DNA from: Planctomycetia bacterium
Lineage (GTDB): Bacteria > Planctomycetota > Phycisphaerae > Phycisphaerales > SM1A02
NCBI GenBank assembly: GCA_005776885.1
Contig: SXOD01000009.1
Coordinates: 1-64,000, forward strand
DNA: 64,000 bases
Direction: 5' to 3'
Shown: positions 7,555 through 17,207 of the stretch, in pieces
How positions within the stretch are numbered: position 1 is the first letter of the stretch
How the letters are laid out: each line of letters opens with the position of its first letter
The notes under the pieces: generated by a model
Told to the model about the DNA's origin: nothing
Databases searched by the model: none
The model's input: only the letters and a program-made list of their open reading frames with translations
Position numbers and translations under genes: made by a program

Positions 7555-10078
7555 CGCGGCACATGACCTGCACACGGCGAGCGCACTGCAGTGGCCATGC
7601 GCGCTAGCCGAGTGGCGTGATGAACTCCGCGCCTTCCCCGGCCGCACCCGCGCCGCCGCGCGCCTGACCATCGTCACCTGCGCCACGATCGTGGTCGGCC
7701 TGTGGCTCCAGGTGCCAGCCCTGGACATCGCCGCCTACATCGTCATCTTCTCCTACCGACCAAGCACCCACGCGACTGCCAAGACCTGCGTCGGCTTTGC
7801 GGTCCTTGGCTTCCTGGCGGCGCTTCTCACGATTCTCTTTTGGTCGCTCACCGCCGATGCGCCCACCATGCGTGTGGCCATCCTGGCCGCCGGCGTCTTC
7901 ATCGCGATGTACGCGCGCACCTTTGGGGAGAAGGGAGTGGCCGCCTACGGCCTCGCCACCTTCACGGTGTGCATGATCACATTCTCTTCGCTGGTGCCAG
8001 ATGCCGACCTGGTCACTCGATTGTCGCTCAAGGCCGCACTCGGTGTGGCCATCGCGTCACTCCTCTCCGCGGCAGGCGCATTCCTCCTGTACCCGTCCCG
8101 TCCCAGCACCGGGCCCACCGACGGCCCGGCGCAGGCCGAGCACCTCTCCGCCGCCGATCGCCGGACCTTCGCGCTTCGCGCCACGGCCGCCGCGATGGCG
8201 GGGTACCTCTTCTACAACCTCACCGACTGGTTTGGCATCCACACCTGCATGTACACCATCCTCTTCATCTGCACGATGGATCGATCGTTCCGGAGACACA
8301 AGGGGACACTGCGAATCACCGGAGCGGCACTTGGCGGGGTGCTCGCCCTGCTCGCCATCGTCTTCGTCGTGCCCTACCTGGACAGCGTCGCGGGGCTGCT
8401 CATGCTCGTCGCGCCGGTCACTTTTCTCGCGGCCTGGGTCGCGGTCGGGAGCGACCGATTGGCCTACGCTGGGCTGCAACTTGGGCTGGCGTTCTATCTG
8501 GCACTGCTCGGCTCCGACGGCCCTACCAGCAACCTCTCCGAAGCGCGCGATCGGGTGGTTGGCGTGCTCGTCGGCGTGATCGCCGTCTGGCTGGCGTTTG
8601 ATGTGGTCCGGGTGCGACAGCGCATGCCACCCCTTGCCAACATTCCGCTGCACGGCTCCAGAGCAGCCGCTCTGGCCACGATCACCGCGATGGCCGCCTT
8701 GCTGGCGGCCCCTTCGGCCGCTGCGCAAGGCTCGACGGGCAACTCGACTCCATCAACTGATGCCGCCGCGACCACAGGCGTGCCGGCACCGCCCCCCGCC
8801 TGCGCCGCCACCGCAATCGCCAAGCCGCCAACGGTGCGAGTGCGGCTGCGAGACGGCTCCAAGGTCAACGGTCGCGTGACGGCGTACGGAGTCGATGGAT
8901 GCACTGTTGCATTGAGCGACAAGGCGGCAGCTGGCACTGCCGACTCGACGCGCACCGTGCTGTGGATCTCGATCATCCCCGGAGACGTCGACTCGCTGGC
9001 CGCAAAGGTGTTGGGGAAGAAGGAGCCAGCCGACCTCCTGCTCAACGCCGAACTGCTCGCGCTGGCGGGCGAGGGCAACAAGGCGGATGCCGCGTTTGAT
9101 CGCGTGCTCCGTTCCGATCGTGCGCTGGCCGCTCAGGTGGAGGCGTCCAAGGCACGCGCGCGCGACCGAATGGCCGACGCTGAGCACACCGAACGCATCC
9201 GCCTGCATGGCGTGATGGCCGCATCGATCCCAACACAGCCCGGCGGGCCTGCGCCCTGGCCGATTCTCTCGCGCCCAGAGCACGAGGCGGCGGTGGAGTC
9301 CATGAAGCGTCGAGCCGAGGAGATCTGCGCCACCGCGCGCGTGAATGCCACCTTGGTGGAGACTCGATACTTCCTGCTGTATGCGGCGACCCGGCCCGAA
9401 GCAGCGATGGAGTGCGCGCGCAGCCTTGACGCGATGTACGAAAAGGTGCTGGAGCTCTTTGGCATCCCGCCGGGGCTCAATCTCTTCTGGGGGAAGGCCG
9501 TCGTGCTCCTTCAGCCCAACGAGGAGGTCTTTCGTGTCGTCGAGGGCGCGGCGTTTGGGCAGATGACGCCACCCGGAGTCGTGGGCCTCTGCCACATGGC
9601 TGGACCGCAGGTGTTCCTCAACATCTTCTGGTCGGATGACCAGGATCGCTTCGACGCGGTGCTCCTCCACGAAGCCGTGCACGGCATCATGCACCGCTAC
9701 CACTCGGCTGCCCGAATTCCCGCTTGGGCCGATGAGGGACTTTCGGAGTACATCGCGGCGGTAAGTTTCAAGAGTTCTCCCGTCGACGGCGAACGCCGAC
9801 CCCAGGCGGTGGAGTTCATTCGCTCGGGTGGCAATGTGGCGCAGATCATGCGCCTCAACTACCAGGATCGATCATGGCCAGGCCCCAATGCCGTGGGCTA
9901 CGCCGTGGGCTACGCCGTCGTGGAACTCATGATCCGCCAGCAGCCGGAGCGATTCGGGCGCTGGATCCGAGCGGTCAAGGGTGGCAAGCCGTGGGAACAG
10001 GCCCTGGCCGAGGACTTCGGCTTCACGACCGACCAGTTCGCCGCCACCGCGACGGAGTGGTATCGACGGGGAGGCTGA
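7544..10078 (+). CDS. FUSC-family transporter domain fused to a gluzincin-like (HEAVH) metallopeptidase domain
   Basis: N-terminal multi-TM FUSC-like half, signal-peptide-like segment from residue 361 (MPPLANIPLHGSRAAALATITAMAALLAAPSAAAQ), C-terminal VLLHEAVHGIMHRY...AWADEGLSEYIAA. Confidence 0.8.
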   Translation: MRADAAHDLHTASALQWPCALAEWRDELRAFPGRTRAAARLTIVTCATIVVGLWLQVPALDIAAYIVIFSYRPSTHATAKTCVGFAVLGFLAALLTILFWSLTADAPTMRVAILAAGVFIAMYARTFGEKGVAAYGLATFTVCMITFSSLVPDADLVTRLSLKAALGVAIASLLSAAGAFLLYPSRPSTGPTDGPAQAEHLSAADRRTFALRATAAAMAGYLFYNLTDWFGIHTCMYTILFICTMDRSFRRHKGTLRITGAALGGVLALLAIVFVVPYLDSVAGLLMLVAPVTFLAAWVAVGSDRLAYAGLQLGLAFYLALLGSDGPTSNLSEARDRVVGVLVGVIAVWLAFDVVRVRQRMPPLANIPLHGSRAAALATITAMAALLAAPSAAAQGSTGNSTPSTDAAATTGVPAPPPACAATAIAKPPTVRVRLRDGSKVNGRVTAYGVDGCTVALSDKAAAGTADSTRTVLWISIIPGDVDSLAAKVLGKKEPADLLLNAELLALAGEGNKADAAFDRVLRSDRALAAQVEASKARARDRMADAEHTERIRLHGVMAASIPTQPGGPAPWPILSRPEHEAAVESMKRRAEEICATARVNATLVETRYFLLYAATRPEAAMECARSLDAMYEKVLELFGIPPGLNLFWGKAVVLLQPNEEVFRVVEGAAFGQMTPPGVVGLCHMAGPQVFLNIFWSDDQDRFDAVLLHEAVHGIMHRYHSAARIPAWADEGLSEYIAAVSFKSSPVDGERRPQAVEFIRSGGNVAQIMRLNYQDRSWPGPNAVGYAVGYAVVELMIRQQPERFGRWIRAVKGGKPWEQALAEDFGFTTDQFAATATEWYRRGG

Positions 10079-10124
10079 CCCGACCGGTCTGCCGACGCCG
10101 CGCCGGCCACACGCGCGCACCCTC

Positions 10125-10171
10125 TGAAGCGGTCGAATTGTGCTGCTTAAGTCACAATTCCCACCGTCTCA
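10125..10171. repeat. 47-bp intergenic imperfect palindrome, family 1 copy 1
   Basis: TGAAGCGGT-29 nt-ACCGTCTCA; reverse complement matches 40 of 47 positions of the copy at 36137-36183 by hand alignment. Confidence 0.85.
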
Positions 10172-10180
10172 AGCGGTCGT

Positions 10181-11416
10181 TCACTCCTTCGGCTCGACGC
10201 TCGTCGCCTTGAAACGGCCGCCCTCGAGCGTCCCCGTCGCAATCGCGTGGCACTTTCGGTCGCAATAGTCGTGGACAGGCCACTCGAAGCCATCCACCAG
10301 GCGCGGCGTGCCGTCGATCACCACCGCGAGCGGGCACCCATCGAGCCCAGGCATGTGATAGATGCACACGCCACAACCAAACTCAAGGTGCTGAGCCGCG
10401 ACTTGGCGACGCTCCTTCGGTGTCAAGGAGTCCTTCAGCGCGGCGATGTCGGCCTCGCTGAGTGTCGCGCCGGACTGCTCGATCATTTCCACGAACCAAG
10501 AGACTTCCTCCGGGGCCACCGGGAAGCCGACATTTCCCTGAGGGGCGGTCGAGTTGGTCAGCGCGGCGCCAGTACCGTCGAGGAACTCAAACCACGGAAT
10601 GCCTTGCCGTGAGCCCTTGGCGTGCGCCGTGAGCAGCGCTTCACCGCCAGTCATGCGATCGGTGTCGATCTTCACGACCACGAACGCCTTGGCGAGAATG
10701 GCCGCGACCTCCGGCTGCGCGATCCAGGCATCCATCTTGTGGCACCAACCGCACCACGGCGCGCCAAACCGAAGGAACACACGCTTCCCGGCCGCGCTGG
10801 CCTCGGCGACCGCGGCGGAAAGCACCGACGACGCGTCAAGGGCAGGAACCTGGTTGGTAGCGAGGAACGCCAGCAACTTGGCCGCATCGTGGCCCTTCGG
10901 CTCGACTCCCGCCGCCTTCTCCAGTGAACCAGTCTCTTGACTGGCGACTACTGCCCCATCTTCCGCAAGCACCGTCAAGTATGGGATGCCGTCCTTTGCG
11001 AACGATGCCCCGTACTTGGTCGCGAGATCAGACGCCTTGTCGAACTGCCCCACATCCACGTAGACCACCTCGTATTCGTTGCGAAGCTCCGTGGCGATCG
11101 CCGGGTCCTTCTGGAAAGTCCCGTGGAGCAGCGTGCACCAGCCGCACCAGTTGGCGCCCCACTGAATCAGGACGCGCGTGTGATCGCGCTTCGCGGCTGC
11201 GAGCGCGGCGGTGACCTGCGCGGTGGCGTCGGCTGATTCGTCGTAGACCTTGGCGGCGGGGCGGGCTTTGGCTGGCGTAGCACCGGGCTCCGCCTGCGCG
11301 GCGATCGGTGTCGTTGGCACGACTTCAGTTTGGGCCGACGCGGCTCGACTCAGGGTGCCGGTGAGCAGCACGATGGTGGCAAGGGTGGCGGCGGCTGTGA
11401 ATGTGATCTGCCTCAT
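10181..11416 (-). CDS. Secreted protein with two thioredoxin-like domains and a Cys-rich C-terminal module
   Basis: Signal peptide MRQITFTAAATLATIVLLTGTLSRAASA; NWCGWCTLLH and PWCGWCHKMD; C-terminal CGVCIYHMPGLDGCPLAVVIDG...DYCDRKCHA. Confidence 0.82.
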   Translation of the reverse strand: MRQITFTAAATLATIVLLTGTLSRAASAQTEVVPTTPIAAQAEPGATPAKARPAAKVYDESADATAQVTAALAAAKRDHTRVLIQWGANWCGWCTLLHGTFQKDPAIATELRNEYEVVYVDVGQFDKASDLATKYGASFAKDGIPYLTVLAEDGAVVASQETGSLEKAAGVEPKGHDAAKLLAFLATNQVPALDASSVLSAAVAEASAAGKRVFLRFGAPWCGWCHKMDAWIAQPEVAAILAKAFVVVKIDTDRMTGGEALLTAHAKGSRQGIPWFEFLDGTGAALTNSTAPQGNVGFPVAPEEVSWFVEMIEQSGATLSEADIAALKDSLTPKERRQVAAQHLEFGCGVCIYHMPGLDGCPLAVVIDGTPRLVDGFEWPVHDYCDRKCHAIATGTLEGGRFKATSVEPKE

Positions 11417-11571
11417 GGTGGTAGCAGTCCTTTCCCGCCGCAAGGCGGCGGATTGACGGACACGATACGCCACGGTTGTCGGTCCACCAGGGCGCGGCCA
11501 CCTCGGCAACGCACACCACCCATCGGAGTGGCTGGTACTTCACGCTCAGGAGCGGGCGTCGCCCGCTCGAC

Positions 11572-12025
11572 TCAAGATCGTCGGCGCGTGCGCCCGCGAA
11601 CGCCGGCAAGCCCGAGGAGCGCGATCGCGCCTGGCGCCGGGATGACTGTGAATGAGGTGTCCAGTTGCATGAATCGATCGAGGGACTCGCCGGTCGAGGT
11701 GTACACAATGGTCGACTTCAGATAGAAGTAGTGCTTCCCTGCGGCAAGCTCAAGCATGTGGGCGCCTTCCGCCATGGAGCCTTTGTCATCGTCTACCGAC
11801 ACTTCCCACACGCCGATGTCACCGGCGTTGGTGAGCACATGGATGTCGAGGAGCATCGAGACAGCCTCGTCCGTCTCGAAGACCAGCATCATGGTCGAGG
11901 CCGCCCAGCCCGATGATGGTGGTCCAGGAAAAGTCGGCCAGCGTCGCGTGCTCAATAGCGAATGAGGCGGCGACACTCACTAGTCCGGCGAGAGGGATTC
12001 GATTGTGGCGAGAGCGAATTGGCAT
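11572..12025 (-). pseudogene. PEP-CTERM-like secreted protein, apparently frameshifted and shortened
   Basis: Signal-peptide start MPIRSRHNRIPLAGLVSVAASFAIEHATLADFSWTTI is in one frame (ORF 11819-12058); the C-terminus ...LDTSFTVIPAPGAIALLGLAGVRGRTRRRS is in another (ORF 11572-11976). Confidence 0.6.
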
Positions 12026-12288
12026 TGGAGAATCGTCAATCTCCCATTTCCCTCGCACGACAACTGTACCGCCAACGGCCCGGTGGGCAAGGGATCCGCG
12101 TGAGATTGCGTCGACCGCTTCAGCGAGCTCGACGCAATGGAGTCCACCAGCATGGCTGCCGCGACCGGGATCCCTGCGTCCATGTCGGTGGCGTCAGCAC
12201 GCGGCCATGCCATCAGTTGGCTCGAACCACCCAAGACACCCCATTTCCGCTGCCCAGGGCCTGCGCTGGTCGGAAGCGGCGGCGCTCC

Positions 12289-12525
12289 CTATGCCTTCTT
12301 GAGGAAGCAGGTCTTGAGGACGAAGGTCCCCTTCCCGTCCCGGACTTCGATCTCTTCTTCGCTGGAGGTCAGCCGGATGTTCTTGTAGACGGCGCCGCGC
12401 TTGATCGTGGTAGCGGCCCCTTTCACCTTTAGGTCCTTGATGAGCACGACCGAGTCACCCTCCTTGAGGATGGTGCCGTTGCTGTCCTTGACCACGACCG
12501 TCCATTCATCGATTTCTTCTGGCAT
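12289..12525 (-). CDS. PhnA/YjdM-like alkylphosphonate utilization domain protein
   Basis: VKDSNGTILKEGDSVVLIKDLKVKGAATTIKRGAVYKNIRLT...EIEVRDGKGTFVLKTCFLKK. Confidence 0.88.
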   Translation of the reverse strand: MPEEIDEWTVVVKDSNGTILKEGDSVVLIKDLKVKGAATTIKRGAVYKNIRLTSSEEEIEVRDGKGTFVLKTCFLKKA

Positions 12526-12606
12526 GTTGGTGATTCCGAGTGAGGCACTCTACTGGAGGCGCCACCGCGCAGACTGGCTGCGCTGCCGCGCTACGCTTTG
12601 GGGTCC

Positions 12607-13824
12607 ATGCCCATCACACCGCTCATGCCCGTGGCCGTCCTACTCATCGCGGCGGCCGACTCGATGGCGCATGATGTCCATTTGCCGCTGCACACCCAGG
12701 CCCAGTCGACCAAGACCGGGACGGCACCACACACGCCCCCACCAGCCACGCCACCCGCTCCTGCCGCTCCTGCCGCTCCCACGACAACAACCGCCCCCGC
12801 CGAGCCGGAGCAGTCGATCCTCTTTCTCGCCTTCGCGCCAAGCGTGGCGACCCGATGGGATGAGCACTTCCTTTATGTCGAGTCCGACGGCCTGCCCCAC
12901 GCGCCGCACACGGAGCGCGATGCCTTCCAGTTCACCCACCCGATGATGGTTGGCATTACGGCGTGGCAACAACAAGTGCCGATTCCACAGCGGTTCACCG
13001 GGACCAACGCGTGGCGGATTCCGCTTCGGCCGGAGTGGTCGGACGCGCCTGTCTCCGCGAAGGAGCAACTCTTCCGCGGCGCGATTGCATTGGCCGCGAA
13101 TGGCGTGCCAATCTTCAACCCGATCAAGAACGACGGCAAGACAGATACCTATCTCGCAGGCGAACTGGACCAGCACGGCGGCCACTGCGGTCGTGGCGAT
13201 GATTACCACTATCACGTCGCGCCCTTGCATCTGCAGGAGGTCGTCGGTGCGGACAAGCCCATCGCCTTCGCGCTGGATGGATACGCGATCTACGGCTTGT
13301 TCAACCCGCGCGCCAAGCGTGGAAGGGAGCATTCCTGCCCGCTTGGCGGCACGGACGCCCTGGACAGCTTCAATGGGCACTTCGGCGCCGCACCCCCCGG
13401 CACTCCGGAGGGCGCCACGGGCGCGAAGGGGGTCTACCACTATCACGCCAGCAAGACCTATCCCTATGTCAACGGCGGCATGCGTGGGAAGGTCACCGTC
13501 CGCGAAGACGGGATCGAGCCGCAACCTCGCGACACGCCTATTCGAGAAGCCCTGCAGCCGCTGCGCGGCGCCAAGATCACGGGCTTCACGGCACGGGTGA
13601 AAGACGGCGTGCCAACATTCTCGCTGGCGTTTTCGGTTGGCTCGCGCAAGGGCTTTGTGAACTACTCGATCAAGGGCGCGGGCGCTGAGGCGACCTACCT
13701 CTTCGAGTTCATCGGTCCCGATGGGAAGTCGTGGACGGAGGCGTACGCCGCGAACGCGCGGCCGGCCGGACGCGGGCCAGGACGCGATCGAGGCACAGAT
13801 CGCAACCCACCGCCTCCGAGATAG
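12607..13824 (+). CDS. YHYH-domain secreted protein
   Basis: GGHCGRGDDYHYHVAPLHL, KGVYHYHASKTYPYVNGGMRGKV; Pro/Ala/Thr-rich linker after the signal peptide. Confidence 0.82.
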   Translation: MPITPLMPVAVLLIAAADSMAHDVHLPLHTQAQSTKTGTAPHTPPPATPPAPAAPAAPTTTTAPAEPEQSILFLAFAPSVATRWDEHFLYVESDGLPHAPHTERDAFQFTHPMMVGITAWQQQVPIPQRFTGTNAWRIPLRPEWSDAPVSAKEQLFRGAIALAANGVPIFNPIKNDGKTDTYLAGELDQHGGHCGRGDDYHYHVAPLHLQEVVGADKPIAFALDGYAIYGLFNPRAKRGREHSCPLGGTDALDSFNGHFGAAPPGTPEGATGAKGVYHYHASKTYPYVNGGMRGKVTVREDGIEPQPRDTPIREALQPLRGAKITGFTARVKDGVPTFSLAFSVGSRKGFVNYSIKGAGAEATYLFEFIGPDGKSWTEAYAANARPAGRGPGRDRGTDRNPPPPR

Positions 13825-13922
13825 TGGGGGCCGAAGTTCCTCGCTCGGATGACCAGCCAACGATGCCTCCACCCAAGGCATTCGCACCACGATGGGGCAC
13901 ACACTGCACTATACTGATCCGC

Positions 13923-15227
13923 ATGCCCGAGAAGACTAGGTCCCCACTGTGGTTGGCATCGGCGCTCGCGTTGGCCCTCTCCGCCGGCTCCGCCATCGGT
14001 GCGCCTTCCGCCCTTGAGCAGGCCGACATGCCGCACTGGGTGCTTGCACAGTCTTCTTTCCAGCTTGAGGTGACGGTGCTGTCCATTGAGGAGAAGCCGC
14101 TCACGGAACAGATCACGAATGTCTGGCACCGCGTGCGAATCGACCAGGTGATGGTCGGCGATGGACTCACCGTGGGCGAAGAGACGGCGGTGGTGTCGCA
14201 GCTGCGCGTCAACGCACCGGGCACCGTGGGTTCGAGCGGTGATCGCGGGCCATTTCACGGTCCCAACGGCCTGCCGCTCAAGGGCGACCGGGCAAGGCTC
14301 TTCGCCAGCGGCAGTGCATCGACCCTGAAGACCCTCTCTCCCAATGGCTGGCAGCTGGCCAAGCCCTTGCTCGCGTTTGTGGCCGCCGACGACGAGTACC
14401 GAAGCGAGATCACCATGCCGTTCCTGGCCGGATTGGTGGAGCGAGCGGGGATCGCGCGGACTGCCGTGCACTTCGCGACAGGGGACGATGGCCGCGGCTC
14501 GCCACTCGCTGAGCCCGACATCGCGGCCCGAACGAGCCTGACGAGCGCGTGGGAACTTCGCGGCGCGGATGGCTCCGTCCTCTACATGCGATTCCGCGAG
14601 TTGGAGTCCAACGCCTTGAACGCTTTCGATGAGGCCACCAATCACGGGCTTCCATTGGTCGGCTTCCGGACATCGACCCATGCGTTTCGGTACTCACCAG
14701 GTCCGGGCGCGGGCCGATGGAACGAACAGTTTCCCCGCGAGCAGTTTGGCACGGGTTGGAGTTTTCATCATGGTCACACATCGACGACGCGCATTCTCCC
14801 GCCGACGGGTGAGGCCGCGCGGCATCCCGTGCTCGCCGGAGTGACGATCCCTGCCGAAGGCATCATCGTCCCCAGCTGGCTCTACAACGTTGAACCGCTC
14901 GCGGCGGATTGCCACGTGCTGCTATGGGGTGAAGCGGTCGACAGCGAGCGCACCGACGCGCCCCAGCGCCAGCCGATTCTCTGGGTCCGCGAGGTGGCGC
15001 GCACGCGGTCAGCTACGACCACGAGCGGCGAATCGAACGCCTTCACCCTGCCGCCGCAACGGATCGCCTTCTCGACGCTGGGGCACCCAGGCGATTTCGC
15101 CAACGCGGAAGTGCGGCTCATGGCCGTGCAGATGTGCGCGTGGGCGATGCGAGCTGAGGCCGCGATGACCGAGGCTGCGCGGGCGGCGGTGCGCGCCGCG
15201 GTGTTTGACGCGCCGGGGACGAGGTAG
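13923..15227 (+). CDS. Secreted protein of unknown function
   Basis: MPEKTRSPLWLASALALALSAGSAIGA signal peptide, long uninterrupted ORF; no family recognised. Confidence 0.6.
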   Translation: MPEKTRSPLWLASALALALSAGSAIGAPSALEQADMPHWVLAQSSFQLEVTVLSIEEKPLTEQITNVWHRVRIDQVMVGDGLTVGEETAVVSQLRVNAPGTVGSSGDRGPFHGPNGLPLKGDRARLFASGSASTLKTLSPNGWQLAKPLLAFVAADDEYRSEITMPFLAGLVERAGIARTAVHFATGDDGRGSPLAEPDIAARTSLTSAWELRGADGSVLYMRFRELESNALNAFDEATNHGLPLVGFRTSTHAFRYSPGPGAGRWNEQFPREQFGTGWSFHHGHTSTTRILPPTGEAARHPVLAGVTIPAEGIIVPSWLYNVEPLAADCHVLLWGEAVDSERTDAPQRQPILWVREVARTRSATTTSGESNAFTLPPQRIAFSTLGHPGDFANAEVRLMAVQMCAWAMRAEAAMTEAARAAVRAAVFDAPGTR

Positions 15228-15401
15228 GAGCACACTCGGCCATTGCGTCACGAATCACGGGGCACTCGATTCGCTCGTGCTCGCCTTCGAGGCTGTGCGC
15301 GAACCGGGGAGGTGCGCGGGCTACACAAACTCTGATATATGGATGTTTTTGGATCCTTCTTTGGATCATAAGGCACTTTATGGTATTATTTGGATACTTC
15401 T

Positions 15402-16457
15402 ATGGACCTGCTTCCTTCGACCGCACCACACTTCAATCCCAGGATGCTGCGACTACTCGCACGGATCGAGGCCTTTGGTGGCGCGTGGCACGCAAGAACC
15501 TCGCTCCCGGTTGATCGACTGAACGCGCTCCGGCGTGTCGCCACCATCGAGAGCGTTGGCTCATCGACGCGCATCGAGGGATCGATGCTCTCCGACGCGG
15601 ACGTTGAGCGTTTGCTGCAAGGCACTGGCATAGAGCGCATCTCTACGCGCGACGAACAAGAGGCCGCCGGCTATGCCGAAGTGGTCGAGTTGATCGTGAG
15701 TTCGCACCACTTGATTCCGCTGAGCGAGAATCACATTCGGCAGCTGCACCGCGACCTCCTCCGCCACAGCGAGAAGGACGAACGTCATCGTGGCCACTAC
15801 AAGTCGTCGCCGAACAACGTGACCGCGTTCGATGAACAAGGGAGGCCCGTCGGGGTCGTGTTCCAGACAGCCACTCCCTTTGAGACGCCGCGGCTCATGT
15901 CCAAGTTGGTCGATTGGACCAACGCGGCACTCAATGACCCAGACACCCACCCGCTCGTCACGGCCGGTGTCTTCACGGTCGTGTTTCTTGCAATCCACCC
16001 ATTCCAGGACGGGAACGGGCGACTCTCGCGATTACTGACCACGCTCCTCCTCCTGCGGAGCGGCTACGCGTTCATTCCGTTCGGTTCGCTGGAGGCAGTG
16101 ATCGAGCGCACGAAGTCAGACTATTACCTGTCGCTCCGGCGCACCCAGGGCACGCTGCGTTCACCCGAACAGGACTGGCAGCCGTGGCTTGAGTACTTCC
16201 TAGGTGCCATCACAGAACAAGTCGAGCAGCTCGAACGGAGAGTCGCACAGGCGGACCGCGCCCTTGGGCCCCTGCCGCCGCTCTCGAGGGCCATCGCGGA
16301 ACACGCGCGCACGCAGGGACGCGTGACGATGGCCGAGGCCATCCGTATCACTGGCGCGAAGAGAGCCACTCTCAAGCAGCACTTTCGGAAGCTTGTGGCT
16401 CGCGGCATTCTCAAACACCATGGGGTCGGCAAGGGAAGCTGGTACTCAGGCGGGTGA
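15402..16457 (+). CDS. Fic family protein with C-terminal winged-helix-like segment
   Basis: Fic motif HPFQDGNGRLSRLLTTLLL; N-terminal TTRIEGS-type motif SSTRIEGSMLSDADV; C-terminal MAEAIRITGAKRATLKQHFRKLVARGIL. A TTG start at 15390 is an alternative. Confidence 0.88.
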   Translation: MDLLPSTAPHFNPRMLRLLARIEAFGGAWHARTSLPVDRLNALRRVATIESVGSSTRIEGSMLSDADVERLLQGTGIERISTRDEQEAAGYAEVVELIVSSHHLIPLSENHIRQLHRDLLRHSEKDERHRGHYKSSPNNVTAFDEQGRPVGVVFQTATPFETPRLMSKLVDWTNAALNDPDTHPLVTAGVFTVVFLAIHPFQDGNGRLSRLLTTLLLLRSGYAFIPFGSLEAVIERTKSDYYLSLRRTQGTLRSPEQDWQPWLEYFLGAITEQVEQLERRVAQADRALGPLPPLSRAIAEHARTQGRVTMAEAIRITGAKRATLKQHFRKLVARGILKHHGVGKGSWYSGG

Positions 16458-16524
16458 CGGGGCGCGCGCAATTCCACGCCGTTTCCTTGAAGGGTCACGC
16501 CACCCCTTCGCTCTGAAGCACGAG

Positions 16525-17181
16525 ATGACTGATCACCCCGAACCGTTAGGCGCTTCCCAGCCCCCGTCGGAGCCCACCCAGACCGAGCTCCGTGAGCTTG
16601 AGGAAGTGCGCCAGTCCGGAAGCATCGATTCCGATCCAGCGATTGTGGCGCTGGAGTCGGTGACGGCCAACGCAGTGAGTGCCCTTGACTTGAACCAGCT
16701 GCGCACGCGGCTGGAAGGTCGCCGCGACATGGATCGGCGGGCGCTTCGGTGGGTCGGCATCATTGGAACCGTATGGACGGCGTTCGCGGTCATAGGCTGG
16801 GTGGCGGGTCGAACACACCTGAGCGGGCTTGGCTCGATTCTGCTCTCCTTGTGGCTTGGCCCGCTGCTCTGGATCGTGTTCTTCTTCATGCGCCGGAGGC
16901 GAACAATGCGTGTCGCCGAGCGCGGCGCACTGGACCTCGCCAGCGCGGCATCGCGCGTGGAGGGCAACGCCCAGTCCGAACGCACGATCCTGAAGGCGTG
17001 CTTTGCGCTCGGCATGATCGGCGCGCTGATCGGCCTGGTGTCGTTCGTAACTGAAGGTCGGCCGGCAGCTGCGATCTCCCAAGCGGTTCTGTTGTGCCTC
17101 TTGGCGATCGGCGCGCGGCGGGCATGGGGGAAGGACTTCGGGCAGGTCCTTCGTGAGTGGTCGATGATCCGCCACGCGTGA
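16525..17181 (+). CDS. Membrane protein of unknown function
   Basis: Predicted TM pairs (VGIIGTVWTAFAVIGWVAG, SILLSLWLGPLLWIVFFFM); adjacent to an ECF sigma factor. Confidence 0.65.
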   Translation: MTDHPEPLGASQPPSEPTQTELRELEEVRQSGSIDSDPAIVALESVTANAVSALDLNQLRTRLEGRRDMDRRALRWVGIIGTVWTAFAVIGWVAGRTHLSGLGSILLSLWLGPLLWIVFFFMRRRRTMRVAERGALDLASAASRVEGNAQSERTILKACFALGMIGALIGLVSFVTEGRPAAAISQAVLLCLLAIGARRAWGKDFGQVLREWSMIRHA

Positions 17182-17207
17182 CCGCACGCCCAGGACTCCG
17201 ACAGCGC

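Noticed and set aside
12640-13902. 420-codon - strand ORF
   Set aside because: Antisense to the YHYH-domain gene, whose motifs are unambiguous
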